DNA from: Glandiceps talaboti
Taxonomy: Eukaryota > Hemichordata > Enteropneusta > Spengelidae
Assembly: GCF_964340395.1 (NCBI RefSeq)
Contig: NC_135568.1
Coordinates: forward strand, 6,705,579 to 6,740,578
Length of the DNA stretch: 35,000 nucleotides
Direction of reading: 5' to 3'
Below are positions 1 through 10,170 of the stretch, one piece after another. Position numbers and translations under genes: made by a program. The notes under the pieces were generated by a model, which saw only the letters and a program-made list of their open reading frames with translations, searched no databases and was not told where the DNA came from. Every line of letters begins with the position of its first letter. Positions within the stretch are counted from its first letter, which is position 1.

Positions 1-340
1 TCCAATTAATGGACAAATCTGATCGCCATAGGTACATATACTAGATCCTAGAGGAATTGATGATTTAAAGAACTTTGTCCTTTTGTTGCTTTTAAATGGT
101 TGCAGTATTCTTCCATTCCATGGTGAAATTTCATACATGTTATATCTCTGGCACAGCTTCTTTTCTGAAAGCAATGGGTAGATTTAACAATCCCAAATAT
201 GTTTCTAAGTTTCTATGTCCTTACCATAGACCCTGGAGTTCATTTTCAAAGGTCTATTGTCTGTGCATTCATCAATTTTGGTTATTATATCTTAATTACT
301 AATAGATTACAGTCAAAGTAGCTTTAACGATTATCTCTTT
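1..340. other. No recognisable feature
   Basis: AT-rich unique-looking sequence. A 68-codon open frame on the plus strand (96-302) has no recognisable domain and ordinary non-coding composition. I see no splice-bounded exon here. Confidence 0.5.
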
Positions 341-346
341 GTCCTT

Positions 347-379
347 GGGGGGGGGGGGGGGAGCAGAGGGGGTGGGGGT
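347..379. repeat. Poly-G run and G-rich tract
   Basis: An uninterrupted run of about fifteen G is followed by GAGCAGAGGGGGTGGGGGTT. It marks the left edge of the purine-skewed repeat region that follows. Exact length in the genome may be uncertain because homopolymers are error-prone in sequencing. Confidence 0.9.
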
Positions 380-399
380 TGCTGTACAGTTAAAACTAA

Positions 400-895
400 G
401 GTACTATACTGAGGGATTCTAGTCAGTATATTTAGGTGGGGGTTATGCAGTACAAAGTAAACACTAAGGGGGCTATGCAGTATACAGTATATAGTAAGGG
501 GGCTATGCAGTATACAACATACTCCGGGGGCTACACAGTACACTGAGGGATGCTATCTGGTATAGACTATGGGGAGTGGGCTATGCATTATACCCTTATT
601 GGGAGGGAAGCAATGCAATATAATATACTTAGCCCATGCGGTATATAAGTGCAATATATATTCTAAGGGGCCTTGCAGTACACATTGAAGGAGGCTGCTA
701 ATTCTACACTAAGGGGGGAAGGGGTGGCTATGAAGTATACACAGGAGGCTATGCAGTATGCACTGAAAGAGGAATGTGCACATCAAGGCGGGGAGGAGGC
801 GATGCAGTATGCACTGCAGTAGGGCTTTGCAGTATATACTAAGTGGGCTATATGCAGTATACACATGACCAAGTGAGCTTTTGCACTTATACACA
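400..895. repeat. Degenerate tandem repeat, core GGCTATGCAGTATAC
   Basis: The core GGCTATGCAGTATAC, with variants such as GGCTTTGCAGTATATA and GGCGATGCAGTATGCA, recurs about a dozen times at irregular 25-60 base spacing, separated by G-rich spacers. The minus-strand open frames across it contain a recurring Y-C-I-L-H-S pattern and are products of the repeat, not a gene. Units are strongly diverged, so the array is probably old. Confidence 0.75.
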
Positions 896-1002
896 TATAC
901 TGATCAGTTCTATCATATCTCCTCTTATCTCAGAAGTCCTTTATCATCTCATCCCCTCTCAACAACCACATATCATCTCCTCTCTCTCAAGTATCCCTTA
1001 GC

Positions 1003-1185
1003 ACCTCCCTCAACAATCATTAGTATCTCCCCTTCAACAACCTCCTAGCACCCCCTCAACAACTTCCTAACACCTCCCCTCAACAACCTCCTAGCACCTC
1101 CCCTCAACAACCTCCTAACACCTCCCCTCAACAATCTCCTAGCACCTCCCCTCAACGACCCCCAAGTATCTCATCCCTGTGCATC
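1003..1185. repeat. 24 bp pyrimidine-rich minisatellite
   Basis: Units of the form TCAACAACCTCC followed by TAGCACCTCCCC repeat with a 24-base period, about seven times. Weaker copies extend left to about 940 and right to about 1260. The plus strand is almost free of G, a strong strand asymmetry opposite to that of the G-rich repeat just upstream. Confidence 0.85.
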
Positions 1186-1259
1186 CCTCAATGACCCCTA
1201 CCAACCCTTACAATCTTAAACCTACCCCTACCCCCTCAAACAATCCCTACCAACTTCCC

Positions 1260-1660
1260 AAAAAGTGTCTAAAAATAAAAAAATCATTGCAAATCAAAAC
1301 ATAAATGGCTACAAAAAGCCAAAATAAAATCTGACAAAAAGAGGAAAAGGAGACAAACTACCATTAACCTTTGCTTCTCTAAAAATCCATTTTAAATTTG
1401 AAATTGCTGAACGATCAGTACTATGAGAAAGTACTCCAAGCTGATCAAGCAGAAGATTAGACTGGCAGTCTGTTGAAGTCAAAGATTGAAAATTAACATG
1501 CTCAATTTAACTCAAATTTCTCCAAACAAATATCCCCCAGTGGTATTTTCAAAGCTGTGAAGCGTTAAATAATGACATTTGATTGAGGAAGGGCCAATAG
1601 ACAAGGAAATTTACATGCCCTATGAACTCGTTTTAAATTAACTTGGCATTCTCAGGTTAT
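1260..1660. other. No recognisable feature
   Basis: AT-rich unique sequence without a coding signal or visible internal repetition. Confidence 0.4.
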
Positions 1661-1664
1661 GTCT

Positions 1665-2350
1665 TGTGTTCTTGTATTCTATACACGCAGAGATTGCTAG
1701 TCAGATACAAATTTTTGATTTTTTCATTTATTTTTCTGAGGTGGATTAAAATGAATTAAGTTCATTTCTCGTAGTATAAGAATAAATATTAGTATATTTG
1801 TATTCCATACATGCAGTCTGGTATTCACAAATAAAAATGGTTTTGAAATTTGGTTTATTTTCTGGAAGAGGAAAATGTCAAATAGAACGGAATTAAATTG
1901 AATTTTTGATATTGAAATTTTCATCACGGTGAACATTCAATATTAGCATACTTGTATTCTATACACATGTAGTCTGGTATTCAGACGCAAAAAACCATGG
2001 TTTTTTTTTTTTTTTTCAATTTTCTGGAGTAGGAATGAGTTGAATTGAATTACATTTTTGAAATTGAAATTCTTATCACGGTAACAATTCAATACTAGCA
2101 TACTTGCATTCTATGCACACATCATCTGGTATTCTCATGAAAATATGGTTTTGATTTTTTTTCAATTCATTTAGAAAAAGGGGCGAGTTGAATCAATTCA
2201 AAATTCAATTTTAATAAATTCATTTCACGCAGAAAACAATAAAATGCACAGGAAATAATAAATACCATCTATTACTAAGTTTAGATTGTTTATTTATTTC
2301 TGGAAATGCAATGAGTTGAATTGAATTTAGTTAAACATCAAAATTGAATT
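1665..2350. repeat. Diverged ~150 bp tandem repeat, about 4-5 copies
   Basis: The phrase CTTGTATTCTATACAC or a close variant occurs at 1671, 1797, 1951 and 2103, giving spacings of 126, 154 and 152. Each is followed by CTGGTATTC, a T-rich stretch, then a GAATTGAAT-rich stretch and a cATCACGGTgAA or TTTCACGCAG end. A weaker fifth copy runs to about 2350. The 70-codon minus-strand open frame inside it is a by-product. Confidence 0.8.
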
Positions 2351-2690
2351 AAAATTGATTTCTTATATAATACAATAGGATGTGTACTGAGTAAATACTG
2401 ATGTATAATACAAAATATTTAAATAAAAATTATCTGAAAGGTGGGCAAGACTCAACAAATAGTTTGTGATTAAACTTTAAAGCTAGTCAAGGCATGAGTT
2501 GATATTGTTTTCACAGACATACAAGTGAATTATGTTTTTACATGACAGAAAGAGCTAATGAATACATTGTAATTAAAATACCATGCAGATTTTTGTTATT
2601 TTTGCCGATTGAAAAAATTACTGAGTGAAGGAAACAATTTATTTTTTTCATATGGATTGTGTAAAATTACTTGTCCAGACATGTATGGTA

Positions 2691-2866
2691 CTAGTCATTG
2701 ATGGTAGTGTGTACACTGGATTGGTGTCTGTATGTAAACAGTATGAATCAACTGAATTACCTGTCTACTAGTCATTGATGGTACTGTGTACACTGACTTG
2801 ATGTCTGTATGTAAACAGTATGAATCAACTGAATTACCTGTCTACTAGTCATTGATGGTACAGAAT
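2691..2866 (-). repeat. 77 bp satellite, two units plus a partial third
   Basis: CTAGTCATTGATGGTA starts at 2691, 2768 and 2845, an exact 77-base period. The unit continues with GTGTACACTG, a TGTCTGTATGTAAACAG segment and ACTGAATTACCTGTCTA. The same unit occurs four more times at 21.13-21.48 kb on the opposite strand. Orientation is arbitrary; minus is used here to mark the inversion relative to that array. Confidence 0.95.
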
Positions 2867-3269
2867 TTTGCTGTTTTGGGTAATCACGTACTGATAACAG
2901 ATGCCCACGATGTGTAAATGCCTGTGTGGGTATTTGTAATTGAAATTTGAAATTGGCAACAAATAAAAAATAAATACAAAAAGTATCTGTGATATAGGCA
3001 AGAAATTGATGGATTTTGATAATTGACCCTCGAAGGTCAAGGTCTGAAAAGAAAGCTTGTTGTACCTGAAAATATGGGGTAGACATTTGCAGTTTTTGGG
3101 TTATATCATAAATATTGATTTTTTAACTACAACTGTGGCTACTATTTGGTTAAATTTGCATATGTAACAAAACAAAGTGATGTGCATACATGTATGTCCT
3201 ATATGACATGTCACATTTGTACTAAGTTTGAAAGAAATCAGATATTGCATATCTGAAAAATAATGTATT

Positions 3270-3405
3270 ATGGATGGATGGATGGATGGATGGATGGATG
3301 GATGGATGGACAAACATGCACAGGCTGATGGCTGGACAGACAGACAGACGGACAGATGGAGGGACATATGGATGGACAGACAGACGGACGGATGGATGGA
3401 TGAAG
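3270..3405. repeat. GGAT/GGAC tetranucleotide microsatellite
   Basis: A clean (GGAT) run of about ten units grades into GGACAGACAGACGGAC variants and returns to GGAT. It is open in several frames (WMDG on plus, HPSI on minus), which explains the apparent 60-130 codon frames here. None should be called genes. Confidence 0.95.
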
Positions 3406-3489
3406 CCCATCGCAATAGTCCCCCTTTTGGGAGACTACAAAGTTTCAGGACTACAACTGGCGCTAATAATATAGGTTTGGTTGACATGT

Positions 3490-3800
3490 TCTATGCTGAC
3501 TGAGCCTATGGAAGCTACTAATTCTTTGTGAAAATTAAAGGCAAATACAGGCAATCCATTAATATTAATAGTTCAATGGCAGTCAGTACAAATAAAGCAG
3601 GTATTACTTTTTGAAAATATCAATTGTGACAGAAAGAAAGACTTCTTGATTGATTTATTCTTGACAGCACGTCAGCATGACTTCATTTTGGATTTGTATA
3701 ACAACAGACAACAGGAGAAATTGGTTGTGACTATCACCACAATGGTGATTCTATTGTGTCTATACCAAGGACTAACTGGTATAATTGTCTGGAGTGAATA
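3490..3800. other. No recognisable feature
   Basis: Unique-looking AT-rich sequence; no coding or repeat signal recognised. Confidence 0.4.
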
Positions 3801-3807
3801 ATTTGAT

Positions 3808-3985
3808 ATGAAGTCTTTACGATTGTCAGAAGTGAGATTACATGCCAAATACTATCAAGCTTAGGAAGTCATCGATGCTGTCAGTGGTTCTCTCTGTTAT
3901 ATGGTATAAGGTGATCTTACACTCAGGTGGACAAAGTCACATGGTGGACAGGAGCTGTGGAGCATAATTCTCGGTACCTGAAATA
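3808..3985. repeat. Outlying copy of the ~150-175 bp repeat
   Basis: It contains GATATGAAGTC, an ACTATCAAGCTTAGGA segment, CATCGATGCTGTCA, and a GATCTTACACTCAGGTGGA segment. All are shared in the same order with the array at 4.68-5.42 kb. A partial copy of the later half lies at 4237-4312. Confidence 0.7.
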
Positions 3986-4108
3986 AATATGTTACTGCCT
4001 AGACACATCATAAAAATAACGACCATTCAATTTCTTTGACAATACCATAACTTCCACTCTTTGTGCTTCATATGCACTTCTATAGGTGTGCATGAAAAAA
4101 AAAGTCGT

Positions 4109-4168
4109 CCTTCTTGTTCTATTTTGATACTCTAGCATGGAGTAAAATGCAATCGCAGGTACTGAGAA
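4109..4168 (+). repeat. Copy of a dispersed repeat also at 27.25 and 27.45 kb
   Basis: CTTCTTGTTCTATTTTGATA, then CTCTAGCATGGAGTAAAATG and a CAGGTACTGAGA end match the two tandem copies at 27251-27312 and 27456-27520 in order and spacing. Confidence 0.65.
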
Positions 4169-4315
4169 GTAGGATAAATGAAATCTGAAAAATGTGAGAT
4201 GTTATGCCATGCATGTACGGTTAAAGAAGTTTTTGATTTTTGTCACTGATTCTCTTTGGTATCATGGGGTCTTATTCAGGTGGACACAAATTGTGTGTGC
4301 CATTATTCTTATGAT

Positions 4316-4519
4316 ATGGTGACCAGTGTGCCCTCTAAGCCAGTTTGACACACCACTGATGCACACAATTTCTAGTGACGCATTAAAATTTGATGTTCCC
4401 CTATCTCTTACTATGTGGTGACCAGTGTGCCCTCTAAGCCAGTTTGACGCACCACTGACACACACAATTTCTAGTGACGCATCAAAATGAGATGTTCCCC
4501 TATCTCTTACTATGTGGTG
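4316..4519. repeat. 99 bp tandem duplication
   Basis: GTGACCAGTGTGCCCTCTAA begins two units with a 99-base period. Both carry CAGTTTGACRCACCACTGA, CACACAATTTCTAGTGACGC and TTCCCCTATCTCTTACTATG. The copies differ at only a few positions, so the duplication is fairly recent. The 87-codon minus-strand frame spanning it is repetitive and not a gene. Confidence 0.9.
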
Positions 4520-4679
4520 ACTCACAAGAAATCCCAGTTCTTCTCATTTTGACTCACAACAACAAAATTTGGCTATCAATCATTAGAGGGGCACACTGAT
4601 GGTGACTGACATAGACCAGTTTTGGCCCACAACAAAGAACTTGGGCTTTTATTGCAAGACACATTGCTGATGGTCACAA

Positions 4680-5425
4680 ACTGGGAGCATAATGATATGA
4701 AGTCAGTATAAATGGAATAATACGTCATACACTATCAACTTTACAAAATCACTGATGTTGTCATCGATACTATGAAATACAATTCATTATTTATTACAGT
4801 TGGAGATCAAAATACTTGGGTGAAGGAAATCACACTATGGGCCGAGTTTGGAAACATAATTATTATGCATGAAGTCAGTAAATATGGGATTATATATCAT
4901 GTACTATCAAGTTTAGGAGATTATCGATACTGTCATCGATTCTTTGAAATATAATTTAACATTTATAGCTTGGAGATCTAAATGCTTGGTTGGAGAAATT
5001 TACACTATGGGCCAAATCTGGGAATATAATTATTATGCATGAAGTTGCTAAATATGGGATTATATATCATGTACTATAGTTTACAAAATCACTGATGTTG
5101 TCAATGATACTAGGTGATATTAACGGGGATCTTACTTGGTTGGAGAAAGTTACACTGTGGGCAGAAAGTCTGTGCACATAATTGTATATGCATGAAGTCT
5201 GTGAAAATGAGATTAAATGCTACATACTATCAAGTTTAGTCATCAACGCTATCGTTGATTCTCTGAATTACAGAGGAGATTAAGGGGATTGCAGCACAAT
5301 ATACTTGATTGAAGAAAGTTATAAGATGGAGAGAGTCTTGGAGCATTTTTATCGTACATGAAGTCTGAAAAAAAGTTAGATTATATGTCACACACTATCA
5401 AGGTTTGAAAACCATCCACAGTGTG
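4680..5425. repeat. Diverged ~150-175 bp tandem array, about five copies
   Basis: Anchors GCATGAAGTC (about 4694, 4867, 5037, 5190 and 5356) recur at intervals of roughly 173, 170, 153 and 166. Between them lie TCATGTACTATCAAG-type, CATCGATACT-type, TTGGAGAAA and ACACTATGGGCC blocks in constant order. Copies two and three are closest to each other. The 60-codon plus-strand frame here lies within one unit. Confidence 0.85.
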
Positions 5426-5780
5426 TGTGATTTCATGACATCCTTTCTTTGAGGCAACCTGACAAAGATTGGATAAAACACTCAGTTCAGACACCCATCC
5501 TGTTATTTTGGTTCCCAAAAATAGTGTTAAGGTAACTTATAAGTTATAGTGCCGTATCAGGTGAAGTATTTGGCTGTTTCCAAAATTGTGGTTTTTTTAT
5601 ACTCATGCATCACAGGATTCTGTTATGATTACATGTTGTTTACAAAAACAGCAAATTTCTTTAAAAAATCATACCAATTTTGTGACAAAATACTGCAAGG
5701 AATGATCACATCCTCATTTGCATATCATTTGAATAAAGGTATACAATTATGTTTTGGTACCACCTGCACAGTGGAGCCAT
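5425..5780. other. No recognisable feature
   Basis: AT-rich sequence with a 77-codon plus-strand frame (5549-5782) lacking any recognised domain. I do not regard it as a gene. Confidence 0.4.
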
Positions 5781-5782
5781 AA

Positions 5783-6731
5783 TGATCAATCTGATCAAAT
5801 TTGATGTGGTGAATATTGTTCGATTTCTCTCGATTTCTCTCTTTATCTCCGTTTCAATTCTTTATTGATGTTTGTTTTCCTGATTTTTGTTGTTCAAGGA
5901 GTGATCGCTGCCTTCCCGCATCTGACCCTATATAATAAAAATTCTTGTACAAATGCAATGTACCACTAGTTTGCATGCCACCCAGTGCAAAGAATCACTG
6001 CTACACATGTCATAATATGTTACAACAACCCATGTTTCAAATAATTAATACTCATTTGTTCAACTTTTACTTTTTTTGTATATAAACAAATTACCAGGTA
6101 AAGAGAGGATTAAACATATGTTTCAGACAGAATACTCTTTTTCAATTTTAATAGAACTGTATCAGAATTTAAACAAAACCAAATAGTCAACACAGTGTAT
6201 AAGAAGAAATCGAATGAAATCAAATAAACCATTCAGTAACCATCTGGTATGATGGTAAATGTACATTAGATTATATGGAATGGATGTATGACTATTATAT
6301 GAACTGTTACAAGACCTATGACTGAATTGCAGATTTTCCCACTAAAGCACGTATAAGGATCAATCTGATGTGCTGAATATTGTTCTTTATCTCCGTTTCA
6401 ACTCTTTATTGTCATTTGTTTTCCTGATTTTGTTGTTCTAGGAGTGATTGCTGCCTTCCCATATCTGACCCTATATAATAGAAATCTCATTCGTATCTCA
6501 CACTTTAAATGCCAGAGTCAACCAATCAGCGAGCTTCTTTCTCAAGATTGTTGTGGTTTACTGTGGGCACGCATTATATGCATGTACCTGAAGTCAACTA
6601 AAGGACCAGCTTTCCCAGGTGGCAATCACTACCAGAACAACAAAATCAAAAACGACAATGAACGAATGAAACAGAGGTGTAAATACTGAAATGGAGCCGT
6701 ATTCACCACATCAGACTTTATTCAGATTGCA
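5783..6731. mobile_element. Putative small non-autonomous element with direct and inverted internal copies
   Basis: A ~150-base segment at 5783-5945 is repeated in direct orientation at 6358-6490. The shared blocks include GTGAATATTGTTC, TTATCTCCGTTTCAA, TTGTTTTCCTGATTTT and CTGACCCTATATAATA. Its first ~30 bases also occur as an inverted copy at 6697-6731 (TATTCACCACATCAGA). Seven bases, TGGAGCC, abut both outer copies. This could be a non-autonomous element bounded by inverted repeats or two nested insertions. There is no transposase frame, and the boundaries are inferred. Confidence 0.45.
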
Positions 6732-6739
6732 GTGGATTT

Positions 6740-7690
6740 ACGCGAAAATATTTTCTCTGTAATCAATTGAAGCAGAAATTGTACAAAACATCTCAAAAGG
6801 CATACGGTGAGCGTGCGTTCCCATGGATTTCCCATTGGATTTCCGCGCTACACAAATTCTTTTGATTGATTGATTGATCAATGGCATTTTGTTTTTGTTA
6901 AATATAGGTCATCATTTTATGGGCGTATCACAAGAAAGACAAACTTAAAAGAAGCCTAAAAAGTAACTAAAGCAATGCATCTTGAATTAGCAATATTGAC
7001 TGGAGCTATCAAGAACAAATCTTAACGTAAATCTGAGACATTTGAACAAACAACAGAAATAAAGAAATATCAGAAACAAAGTCAAACTTGAAGAGAAAAT
7101 AAAAACATTTCACAAGATCACAGAGGTAATTGTACTATTTCAGGATCTGTCATTAGCTTTGACTGAATACACTTTGTGTATTGACCTGTTTACCCCTATC
7201 ATACACTCAAATAGGCAATTCTAACAACCATTAGCAATTGGACTGTACCACAATTACAAGCCATATAGGGTTCAAAGCTATATATTCGAGGGAGGCAAAA
7301 ATGAAATAGACAATTGGGAAACTGTGATTTTTCTTTCAGGAACAAAGAAGGTACACTTAGGAAGAGATTTTTTTAGTATTTGATCATTTATGATCTATAA
7401 TTCCATGTCAGAATCAGATTTTAGTTTATGTCAACAATGGGAAGCAATTACTAGATAAAATATCTGTAGACTCAAGTTATCCTTGAAATTCACTGTCTTT
7501 CCACATCATTTGGTGATTTTGAAGTCTATGTAACTTTTACCAAATGTCAACACCTGACCGTGCATCTTCTGAAAGTCATTAATAATACTCAAAGCACGTC
7601 ATTTACCTCTTTGAACTTTGAGATGTTTGGTACATTTTCTGCTTCAATTGAAAAAGCAATTTAATCATTGATATTACAATGTTCTAATAT
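6740..7690. other. No recognisable feature
   Basis: AT-rich, apparently single-copy sequence. A short (TGAT) run sits near 6862-6880. No exon candidate was recognised. Confidence 0.4.
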
Positions 7691-7715
7691 CAACTTACCT
7701 AAAAAGTCTTTTACT

Positions 7716-7716
7716 T

Positions 7717-7778
<62 letters not shown>

Positions 7779-7949
7779 TGTATGTAGGTATGTATGTATG
7801 TATGTATGTACGTATGTACGTACATTTGTATGTATGTATGTATGTATGTATGTATGTATGTATGTATGTGTGTATGTATGTATGTGTGTATGTATGTATG
7901 TATGCATGTACGTACGTACATATGTACGTATAAATGTTTGTATTGTTTG

Positions 7950-7980
<31 letters not shown>

Positions 7981-8028
7981 TGTATATATGTATGTGTGTT
8001 TGTGTGCGTGCATGTGTATGTGTATAAT
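7716..8028. repeat. TG/TATG compound microsatellite
   Basis: (TG) is followed by a long (TATG) tract with TACG, TGTG and TGCA interruptions. All three frames on both strands are open because the four-base period contains no stop, giving YIHT or MYVC pseudo-proteins of up to 131 codons. These are not genes. Confidence 0.97.
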
Positions 8029-8389
8029 ATACAATCACTTCTAATGTAATTCGAGAATGCCTGCATCAAACCTGTGCATTCATTTTCCATATCATATCAT
8101 GGGTAGAACACTTTGCTCAGTGGCGAGCTCATTGAATCAATTGGCTTAGTGATTAGGCTTTGATTTTCTTCTCAATATCTTTATGCTTTTTGAGCATGAA
8201 ACAACATTTAACTATCAATTTATGTGGATATGTGATTTAAATGCTGTTTCCCTGCCACTATATAGGGTACATGATAAAACCTTTACAGCTCAGATATGGG
8301 TTTTGTGGACCTCAGCAGTATAATATGGGCCCTCCAAATATCAGGCCTTTCCACTTTATAATCATGGTCTGCAAAAACCATATCCATAA

Positions 8390-8700
8390 AGAATATTATC
8401 ACATATGTATATGCACTGATTACTTGCATTGGTGTATATACATTGTACACACTACTGGTATTAACATTTCTGGTATATAGTGTGATATCGAAAACAGCAT
8501 ATGTGTATGCAAATGAGCACACAATCGTTCCAAATCAATTGGATATCACGCACAATTATATTTTTTACTAAATTTACTGTTTTGGATAAACATACATGTA
8601 TGTAATATCACAGAACCACAAAACATATGAGTTCCAGTGTATGGGCACTCGGAATATTTACAATTGTGCTGGCAGCATTTTCATGGCAACTTTCACAAGC
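8390..8700 (+). mobile_element. Dispersed element, copy 1 (left part and left hairpin arm)
   Basis: Homologous over about 310 bases to copy 2 at 9.41-9.89 kb. Shared blocks in order are GATTACTTGCA, a CATACAAGTGG-like block, GATATCGAAAACA, TGCAAATGAG, GATAAACATA, TGTAATATCACAGAACC and GAGTTCCAGTGT. Only the left half of the terminal hairpin is recognisable. The sequence after about 8700 no longer pairs with it, so this copy is truncated or diverged. No protein is encoded. Confidence 0.7.
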
Positions 8701-9410
8701 GTAGAACACCAGAATCGCTCAAATACTCCAAGCATATATAACAGTTGCATTCATTCATCAGAAGATTTTGACATACTAGTACCTTAGTTAAACTGAGTCA
8801 CGTTTCACCTTGTTTACTGTCTATATCGGTACGGAACAGTGAACACTTTCTAACTCTATAGTCTATGACAATACTATTTCAATCCTCCAAAATTAGGTGT
8901 GAAATTAGGCCAACATTCCAATCATTTTTGTAGCTAATCGTTACAGCTATTTTAGCAAATATAATGTTCATCTACACTAATCGATACTGACTACTTTTAC
9001 ACATGTTTAAAAAACAAGGTTACGATAAAATCAATAAATCAATTAATCAATCAATCTATCAATCAATTCGTGCCTGAATCACCAATTATACTGAAAATAA
9101 AGGTATCAAAAAGTTGTGGTAGAAACTCAAGTCTAAGTGGTGCCATTTGTCTAAGGCAAAGAGAGATTGTTTCAAGTAATTGTTGTCATACAAATAGCTT
9201 TAAATTGCCCAATCTGATTAAAATTCGATGTAGGAATGCAGCTCACGGGCATAGACCTCGATTCAACAGTTAATAAGAGGCTTGATTCCATTAATATTTA
9301 CTCTAATTCCTTCGTATATTGTCTTTTCTTGTTTTATTTTGTCATTCTGGAAGGGATTGCCTGTCACATAAACAGACAGACTTTGATTACAACTGTGTCA
9401 TCTATGGATG
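8700..9410. other. No clear feature
   Basis: Unique-looking sequence between the two copies of the dispersed element, with a short (AATC)-type run near 9030-9065. No coding signal recognised. Confidence 0.4.
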
Positions 9411-9411
9411 T

Positions 9412-9890
9412 AACACAAGTAATTATTACATATGTACCAGAGATTACTTACACTCATGTGTTTGCATACACTAGTGGTATTATTACACATGTACCAGAGA
9501 TTACTTGCACTGGTGCACATGCATACAAGTGGTATTTGCACTGCAGTGCAATACCGAAAACATTATTGCATACGTGCATGCAAATGATATGCAAATGAGG
9601 ACACGATACCTCGCTACACACGAAATCGTGTGATCACCCTGTATGCTTTTTATGGAAATTTATTGTTTGAGATAAACATATGTAATTATAACAGAACCCC
9701 ATGCGACGTGAGTTCCAGTGTGGGTACTCAGGGGTATTTGCACTCATGCTTGCAGTGTTTTCTCCTGCACTTTCAGTCGCTAGGCTCGTCAAAGTACAGC
9801 CGCAAAGGACACTGCAATCACTCGTGCAGATACCTTGAGTACGCCACACTTGCTCTCACGCGTCATGGGGTTCTATCATAACATTTACAA
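9412..9890 (+). mobile_element. Dispersed foldback element, copy 2 (most complete)
   Basis: The left half carries two ~58-base tandem units (9421 and 9478) sharing ATGTACCAGAGATTACTT. A near-perfect palindrome centred on CACTGCAGTG follows at about 9531-9555. The right half, 9681-9890, is a long inverted repeat: the left arm starts TGTAATTATAACAGAACCCC and the right arm ends GGGGTTCTATCATAACA, with about 95 bases pairing and a short loop near 9780-9795. It has no coding capacity. The structure fits a foldback or hairpin-type non-autonomous DNA element; the superfamily is unknown. Confidence 0.75.
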
Positions 9891-10087
9891 TTAGCTGGGC
9901 AAGTACTTTTGACATCTTTCAATTGTGACTAACTTTTTACTGAATATTTTACAGTATACAAACAGCAAATAGTGTATTACATATTTTTAAAATCGCTCTC
10001 AATGTTTATCTTATTTCTTGGAGCATGTGTTTATAATAAAATAAAATATAGTAGAGTAGAAATTATACTTGACCCCATTCTAATACA

Positions 10088-10089
10088 GC

Positions 10090-10170
<81 letters not shown>
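10088..10170. repeat. (AGT)n trinucleotide microsatellite
   Basis: About 27 uninterrupted AGT units. It ends exactly at the start of the 71 bp minisatellite, whose units contain the related TTACTACT, so the microsatellite may have seeded from that motif or the reverse. Confidence 0.98.

Noticed and set aside
7681-7720. Minus-strand splice donor CTTTTTAG followed by GTAAGT
   Set aside because: The sequence before it on that strand is the TG microsatellite, so an exon is not supported.
7661-8090. Overlapping 107-131 codon minus-strand frames rich in Y-I-H-T
   Set aside because: They are translations of the TATG/TG microsatellite, open in all frames on both strands.
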